Source: UBA1737 sp964541525 (GTDB lineage: Bacteria > Bacillota_I > Bacilli_A > ML615J-28 > CAG-313). Taken from it: DNA of 18,564 nucleotides. The stretch lies in NCBI GenBank assembly GCA_964541525.1, contig CAZIQF010000035.1, forward strand, positions 1 to 18,564, read 5' to 3'. The notes under the pieces are model-generated. The model was given only the letters and a program-made list of their open reading frames with translations. It made no database searches and had not been told where the DNA came from. The position numbers and the translations under genes are program-made. Positions 14,558 to 18,564 of the stretch are shown here, piece by piece. Numbering within the stretch: position 1 is the first letter of the stretch; the number at the start of each line of letters is the position of its first letter.

Positions 14558-14903
14558 TTTATACAAACATAAGCCATATTCTGTCCTTCATTACTGAAGT
14601 GATAATCATTTATCTCAGCTTTCGCTGCAATTTTAGTGAATTCATTTCTTCCTAAAATCGTGCCCCTACCAAAATTTGGGTTGCTAGCTTGTGGGGTTTA
14701 CCCGTTCCACGCTTTTGTTTCCAAAAGAATCGTCACTGTGGCACTTTCAGAACTACACCATGGCTATTGCTGTAGGTTTCATTCGCCGTAATAATAAATA
14801 TTCCTTAACTTATTTGTTCGTTAAGCACAAACACTACAATCATCGCAGATTGTGCTAGTATGGACTTTCCTAACACTAAAAAGTGCTCGATTATCTCTTG
14901 TAT
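14558..14903 (-). ncRNA. rnpB: RNase P RNA, Bacillus class (type B)
   Basis: The catalytic RNA that matures tRNA 5' ends. Recognised on the minus strand by GGAAAGTCC near the 5' end (14862-14871), GTGCCACAGTGACGA, GTGGAACGGGTAAACCCCAC (14691-14710, the P15/L15 loop that pairs with tRNA CCA), AACCCAAATTTTGGTAGGGG (about 14662-14682) and GGACAGAATATGGCTTAT (14569-14586). The conserved stretches match B. subtilis rnpB almost word for word, which marks it as type B. The ends are set by the P1 helix, ATACAA near 14903-14898 pairing with TTGTAT near 14566-14561, and are approximate. At about 345 nt it is shorter than the roughly 400-nt B. subtilis RNA. The 5' end abuts the degV stop. Confidence 0.95.
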
Positions 14904-14907
14904 AAAT

Positions 14908-14936
14908 TTTATATTTTTTCCTTTAAACCATCTAAA
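14908..14936 (-). promoter_or_regulatory. rnpB promoter overlapping the end of degV
   Basis: Minus strand TTTAGA (14936-14931), exactly 17 bases, TATAAA (14913-14908), with a predicted start near 14903-14901, which is the 5' strand of P1. The degV TAA stop is part of the -10 hexamer. Confidence 0.65.
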
Positions 14937-15781
14937 ATAATGTATCCAACACTTAGAAGCCCACTACCAATATGAGCTCCTACAGTTGGTGGAACAGTTG
15001 AAATGTCAAATCTAACCCCGTTAGAAAATTCTTTTTCAACTAGTTCTTTCAATGCTTTAGCATCTTCAAGACGATTAGAATGTTGAATTAGATAAATAAC
15101 CTTTTCAGCATTTTTGGTTTCTTCTTTAACGATTTCAATTGTTCTTTCTATAGCTTTTGAATGAGTACGAATTTTTTCATATGTTTCAATTTTTCCACTT
15201 AAACCTAGTTTTAAAATTGGTTTAATTTTAATCAGTGAACCAACAAAACCACTTGCAGCACCCAATCTACCATTTTTAATCAAGTATTTTAAGTCATCAA
15301 CTACAAAATAAGCAGTAGTTTGATCAGCCATTTTTTTACATTCGGCAAAAATTTCTTCTACCGAATAACCTTTATTGGCAAGAATTTCAGCATAGTGTGC
15401 ACAATATCCTTCCATAATACAAGCAGAATGACAATCAAACACATGGTAATTAATTCCTTCTATATAATCATCTGAAACTGCTTGTAAGTTTTCACCATAA
15501 GCAGATAATCCAAATGAAATAGGAAAATGAATAACATCAGTACATCCTTCGTTTTTCCATTCTTCAGCTTTGCTAATCAATTCACCAGGAGTAGGTGCGC
15601 TAGTCGAAGGGACAACATCACTAGTTTCTAATCTTTGATAAAATTGATCAGCAGTAATATCAATACCATCAATTAATTCTTCTTCCCCAAAATGAATTGT
15701 AGTTCTTGTAATTTTTATTTTATGTTCAAAAGGAGCATATTCTAAGCCGGAACTACAATCAGATGTAATACCTATTTTCAT
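14909..15781 (-). CDS. DegV family fatty-acid-binding protein (FakB-like)
   Basis: A 290-aa protein of the two-domain DegV fold. Hallmarks are the N-terminal IGITSDCSSG, VVPSTSAPTPGE near residues 56-67 (the family's TSxPxPxE lipid-head segment), HVFDCHSA, the helix-strand DDLKYLIKNGRLGAASGFVGSLIKIKPIL, and the C-terminal VGAHIGSGLLSVGY. Characterised FakB proteins hold a fatty acid for phosphorylation by FakA, feeding exogenous fatty acids into phospholipids. No fakA homologue is in the window, so the FakB role is inferred from the family. The start lies six bases after the pnp stop; its GGAG is in the last pnp codons with longer than usual spacing. Its 3' end carries the rnpB promoter. Confidence 0.93.
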   Translation of the reverse strand: MKIGITSDCSSGLEYAPFEHKIKITRTTIHFGEEELIDGIDITADQFYQRLETSDVVPSTSAPTPGELISKAEEWKNEGCTDVIHFPISFGLSAYGENLQAVSDDYIEGINYHVFDCHSACIMEGYCAHYAEILANKGYSVEEIFAECKKMADQTTAYFVVDDLKYLIKNGRLGAASGFVGSLIKIKPILKLGLSGKIETYEKIRTHSKAIERTIEIVKEETKNAEKVIYLIQHSNRLEDAKALKELVEKEFSNGVRFDISTVPPTVGAHIGSGLLSVGYIILDGLKEKI

Positions 15782-15787
15782 CTATGA

Positions 15788-17989
15788 TTATTCTCCTTTG
15801 TTTTCTTCTTCTAATTTATGCTCTTCTTTTGGTTTGCGGGAATGTTTTTTATCTTCCTCGCTTTTTTCTGGTCTTGGCATTGTATCTTTTCTTGAGAAAC
15901 GAAGTTTACCATTTTGACCAATTTCAATTAATTTGACAACAATTTCGTCGCCTTCTTTTACTTCATCTTCAACTTTTGCAACTCTTCTCCATGCAAGATT
16001 AGAAATATGAACTAAGCCTTCACAACCAGGCCAAATTTCTACAACAGCTCCAATTTCTAATACTTTAATTACTTTTGCAGGATAAATTGCGTTAAGTTCA
16101 GGTACACGACAAATATTTTCAATCATTTCAAGGGCACGATCAATCCATTCAGTCTCAGCATGCATTACAAATACTCGACCATCTTGTTCAATGTCAATCT
16201 TAACTTGATTACATTTTTCAATAATATCTTGAACAGTCTTGCCACCACTACCAATAACTTCGCGAATCTTTTCAGGATCGATTCTAACCATCTTAACTTT
16301 AGGAGCATATTTACTTAGATTTGGACGAACTTCCGAAATAGTCGTCATCATATGATCTAGAATTTGCATACGGCCTTTTTTAGCTTGAGCAAGAGCTTCT
16401 TGTAAAATTTCAGTCGTAATTCCTTTACACTTAATATCCATTTGTAAAGCAGTGATCCCATTTCTAGTACCAGCTACCTTAAAGTCCATATCACCATAGT
16501 GATCTTCTAGACCTTGAATATCTGTTAGAATTGTATATTTACTACATTCATCATCTTGGCTGATTAATCCCATCGCAATCCCAGCAACAGGAGCTTTAAT
16601 TGGAACACCAGCAGCCATTAAAGCCATTGTACCGGCACAAATTGATGCTTGAGATGAAGAACCATTAGATTCTAGAATTTCTGAAACAACTCTGATTGTG
16701 TATGGAAATTCATCTTCAGATGGAATGACTTGAAGAAGTGCCCGTTCACCTAATGCACCATGACCAACCTCTCTACGTCCAGGAGAACCATATCTACCTG
16801 TTGAACCCACAGCGAATTGAGGGAAATTATAATGTAACATAAAGCGTTTGCTTTCTTCAACTCCTAAACCATCGATAATTTGGAATTCAGTTAGTGAACC
16901 TAGTGTTACAATTGAGCAACTTTGAGTTTGTCCGCGAGTAAATAGAGCTGAACCATGGGTTCTTTCAAACAAATCAACTCTTGAAGAAAGAGGTCTAATT
17001 TCATCAACAGCTCTTCCATCTGGTCGAACTTTATCCTCAGTAATTAAACGTCTTACTTCTTCAGCAAGCATATGTTCTAATACCATATTAACAAAACTTT
17101 GTTTTTCTGCAAGTTCAGCTGCATCTAAACCTTCTTCAGCAAAGATTTCATCAAAATGAACACGCGTTTTTTCATTAACTGCTTCAATGTTAGCTTCTCG
17201 TTCTAACTTGTCGAAAGTAGAAATCGCAACTTTTAACTCTTCAAAAGCATATTCACGAATAGATTGTTCTAAATCTTCAGGAATTTTAAATAGATCAGGT
17301 ACTTGTTTAACTTTACCGACTGCAGCAATAATTTCATTTTGCCATGCACATAGTTTTTTAATTTCTTCATGACCAAATACTAACGCTGCAAGCATATCTT
17401 CTTCAGATACTTGTTTTGCACCTGCTTCAACCATATTGATTGCTTTAATTGTACCAGCTACAGTTAAATTAATATCAGATACTTCCAATTCTTCAACACT
17501 TGGATTAATAACGAATTCACCATTAACTCTACCTACAACGACACCAGCGATTGGTCCTTGGAATGGAATATCCGAAATACCAAGTGATAAACTAGCCCCC
17601 AGCATTGCTGCCATTGCACTAGAACAGTCAGGATCAGCACTAAGAACCATATTAATAACTTGAACTTCATTACGATAACCATCAGCAAATAATGGTCTGA
17701 TTGGACGATCAATTAGACGTGAAGTCAAAGTTTCATGTTCAGTTGGACGTCCTTCTCTTTTTAAGAAACCACCAGGAATTTTTCCACCAGCATATAATTT
17801 TTCTTGGTATAAAACTGTTAATGGGAAAAAATCAGTAGCCATAACTTGATTACTACAAACAGCAGCACTTAAAACAGCAGTTTCATTGTATCTAACTAAG
17901 CACGCACCATTAGCTTGTTTAGCAAGTTCACCTATTTCAACTACGAATTTTCTACCACGTTGTTCGTATTCAAAAACATGTTTTTCCAT
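15788..17989 (-). CDS. pnp: Polynucleotide phosphorylase
   Basis: A 733-aa 3'-to-5' exoribonuclease that degrades RNA by phosphorolysis. Domains in order: RNase PH-like 1 (about 1-140), helical domain (about 145-230), the active RNase PH-like 2 (about 315-550, with LFTRGQTQ, GSPGRREVGHGALGERALL and the catalytic GDMDFKVAGT aspartates), KH (about 565-625, IGSGGKTVQDI with the GxxG loop), S1 (about 636-699, GCEGLVHISNL) and a charged tail of about 34 residues. An ATG at 18007 would add six residues, but the TATAAT box at 18010-18015 puts that codon before the transcription start and AAAGGA lies nine bases before ATG 17989, so I chose 17989. It follows rpsO, as in most bacteria. Confidence 0.98.
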   Translation of the reverse strand: MEKHVFEYEQRGRKFVVEIGELAKQANGACLVRYNETAVLSAAVCSNQVMATDFFPLTVLYQEKLYAGGKIPGGFLKREGRPTEHETLTSRLIDRPIRPLFADGYRNEVQVINMVLSADPDCSSAMAAMLGASLSLGISDIPFQGPIAGVVVGRVNGEFVINPSVEELEVSDINLTVAGTIKAINMVEAGAKQVSEEDMLAALVFGHEEIKKLCAWQNEIIAAVGKVKQVPDLFKIPEDLEQSIREYAFEELKVAISTFDKLEREANIEAVNEKTRVHFDEIFAEEGLDAAELAEKQSFVNMVLEHMLAEEVRRLITEDKVRPDGRAVDEIRPLSSRVDLFERTHGSALFTRGQTQSCSIVTLGSLTEFQIIDGLGVEESKRFMLHYNFPQFAVGSTGRYGSPGRREVGHGALGERALLQVIPSEDEFPYTIRVVSEILESNGSSSQASICAGTMALMAAGVPIKAPVAGIAMGLISQDDECSKYTILTDIQGLEDHYGDMDFKVAGTRNGITALQMDIKCKGITTEILQEALAQAKKGRMQILDHMMTTISEVRPNLSKYAPKVKMVRIDPEKIREVIGSGGKTVQDIIEKCNQVKIDIEQDGRVFVMHAETEWIDRALEMIENICRVPELNAIYPAKVIKVLEIGAVVEIWPGCEGLVHISNLAWRRVAKVEDEVKEGDEIVVKLIEIGQNGKLRFSRKDTMPRPEKSEEDKKHSRKPKEEHKLEEENKGE

Positions 17990-18009
17990 ATTTATTTTTC
18001 CTTTCATGT

Positions 18010-18015
18010 ATTATA
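18010..18015 (-). promoter_or_regulatory. -10 box of a pnp promoter
   Basis: TATAAT on the minus strand with a poor -35 (TAGATA at 17 bases). It gives a leader of about 14 bases and supports the ATG at 17989. Read-through from rpsO is the alternative source of pnp mRNA. Confidence 0.55.
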
Positions 18016-18053
18016 TATAAAATAATTATTTTTATCTAGCTAACTTAATAAGC

Positions 18054-18080
18054 CTAAAGGGCACTAATGTGCCCTTTTAG
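18054..18080 (-). terminator. Strong rpsO-pnp intergenic hairpin, terminator or processing site
   Basis: Stem AAAGGGCAC/GTGCCCTTT (18056-18064/18069-18077) with a TAAT loop, extendable outward past a one-base bulge. It is the most GC-rich stem in the window. On the minus strand only three T residues follow, then AGGC, so it is a poor intrinsic terminator. In E. coli the same intergenic position carries an RNase III-processed hairpin and a terminator. Confidence 0.6.
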
Positions 18081-18082
18081 TC

Positions 18083-18355
18083 TTATTTTCTTAAACCTAA
18101 TTTGGCAATAACTTCACGGTAACGTTGAACATCTTTAGCCTTTAAATAGCTTAAAAGGTTACGACGATGACCAATTTTCTTCATTAAACCACGATGAGAG
18201 TGAAAGTCATGTGGATGAAGACGCATATGATCATTTAGTTTGTTGATTTCTGCAGTTAAAATCGCAATTTGAACTTCAGTTGAACCAGTGTCACCTTCAG
18301 CACGCGCAAATTTTGCAATGATTGCGGCTTTTTCGTCTTTTGTAATACAAGCCAT
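18083..18355 (-). CDS. rpsO: 30S ribosomal protein S15
   Basis: A 90-aa primary-binding protein of the small subunit platform that binds the 16S rRNA three-way junction. The sequence has the family core GDTGSTEVQIAILTAEINKLNDHM, HPHDFHSHRGLMKKIGHRRNLLSYL and a C-terminal YREVIAKLGLRK. The frame is open further upstream (to 18439), but that part overlaps the structured leader and has no ribosome binding site, whereas ATG 18355 has AAGGAGG five to six bases away and gives the standard length. Start is Met-Ala-Cys. First gene of the rpsO-pnp run. Confidence 0.98.
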   Translation of the reverse strand: MACITKDEKAAIIAKFARAEGDTGSTEVQIAILTAEINKLNDHMRLHPHDFHSHRGLMKKIGHRRNLLSYLKAKDVQRYREVIAKLGLRK

Positions 18356-18448
18356 ATTTTCCTCCTTTTTTTGACAAATCATCAGATTTGTATTTTTCAG
18401 CCAATGCTTAGTAAGTCGTCGGAAGATTCGAACAACCAAGCACAGGTC
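18356..18448 (-). promoter_or_regulatory. rpsO mRNA leader, candidate S15 autoregulatory structure
   Basis: A leader of about 93 bases. GCTTGG (about 18441-18436) can pair with CTAAGC (about 18412-18407), enclosing a second helix with G-U pairs (TTGTT with GACGA). Nearer the gene, ACAAATC-TGAT-GATTTGT is a perfect seven-bp hairpin (18391-18374) ending 13 bases before the AAGGAGG core. S15 is known to repress its own mRNA in several bacteria, including Geobacillus, by binding a junction with G-U/G-C pairs, so this is probably that element. Confidence 0.65.
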
Positions 18449-18454
18449 AAATAT

Positions 18455-18483
18455 ATTATACTATTTTTTATATTTTTTTGCAA
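18455..18483 (-). promoter_or_regulatory. Sigma-A promoter of rpsO
   Basis: Minus strand TTGCAA (18483-18478), exactly 17 bases, TATAAT (18460-18455). The hexamers and spacing are identical to the promoter at 6300-6328. Confidence 0.8.
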
Positions 18484-18515
18484 GTATATTGGAAATATAA
18501 ATTTTATAAATCTGA

Positions 18516-18551
18516 TTAACTTATGATATATTCAAAAATGTTAACTTATGA
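18516..18551. repeat. 11-bp direct repeat upstream of rpsO
   Basis: TTAACTTATGA occurs at 18516-18526 and again at 18541-18551, 25 bp start to start. The remaining bases at this end of the window show no gene. Confidence 0.5.
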
Positions 18552-18564
18552 ATTTTACAAAATA

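Noticed and set aside
17187..17663. Plus-strand frames of 61 and 75 codons inside pnp
   Set aside because: They are antisense shadows of a highly conserved enzyme without ribosome binding sites.
18356..18439. N-terminal extension of S15 upstream of 18355
   Set aside because: It overlaps the structured leader, lacks a ribosome binding site and would make S15 far longer than the family.
1..18564. Mycoplasma-type genetic code (UGA = Trp)
   Set aside because: hemW ends in TGA at the expected length and tryptophans are encoded by TGG.
1..18564. CRISPR arrays, insertion sequences or tRNA genes
   Set aside because: No regularly spaced repeats, transposase motifs or tRNA cloverleaf sequences were seen on either strand.

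Overview
This is a compact, AT-rich chromosomal stretch from a member of the Bacilli/Bacillota. Evidence for that placement: a Bacillus-class (type B) RNase P RNA gene, strong AGGAGG-type ribosome binding sites, sigma-A promoters with near-consensus TATAAT boxes, and gene neighbourhoods known from Bacillus (rpsO-pnp, lepA-hemW, xerD-deoB, and engB followed by spoVID and ysxE). UGA is used as a stop (hemW) and tryptophan is UGG (for example in lepA), so this is the standard bacterial code and not the Mycoplasma code. The AT bias together with spore-coat genes suggests a reduced-genome relative of Turicibacter, Erysipelotrichales or the free-living Tenericutes-like Bacilli. The exact lineage is inference.

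Layout, read in the direction of transcription (almost everything is on the minus strand). At the right end, rpsO with a structured leader is followed by pnp, degV and rnpB. The rnpB promoter overlaps the degV stop codon, and rnpB ends in a strong terminator. Then comes engB with its own promoter and terminator, followed by a two-gene unit: a SpoVID-like LysM coat-morphogenesis protein and a YsxE/CotS-type kinase-fold protein that has lost its catalytic residues. A 61-codon plus-strand frame for a possible small membrane protein overlaps the end of the latter. Next come the tldD-tldE metalloprotease pair with a terminator, and proS with an extended -10 promoter.

The middle (about 5970-7300) is the accessory part. 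It has a plus-strand orphan membrane protein of 174 aa that shares a bidirectional terminator with proS. Diverging from it are a minus-strand orphan of about 100 aa and a small membrane protein. The two divergent promoters have -35 boxes 10 bp apart.

The left third is one tightly packed operon: lepA, hemW, xerD, deoB and a monoglyceride-lipase-like alpha/beta hydrolase that runs off the window. Junctions overlap or abut: the xerD ribosome binding site contains the hemW stop, deoB starts directly at the xerD stop, and the hydrolase starts by TAATG overlap.

Functionally the window is mostly housekeeping: translation (rpsO, lepA, proS, engB, rnpB), RNA decay (pnp), chromosome dimer resolution (xerD), nucleoside salvage (deoB), lipid metabolism (degV, hydrolase) and proteolysis (tldDE). 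The parts that deserve a second look are the spore-coat remnant with its apparent pseudokinase, the orphan cluster at 5970-7300, and several compact regulatory overlaps. I see no CRISPR array, transposon, phage or defence system.
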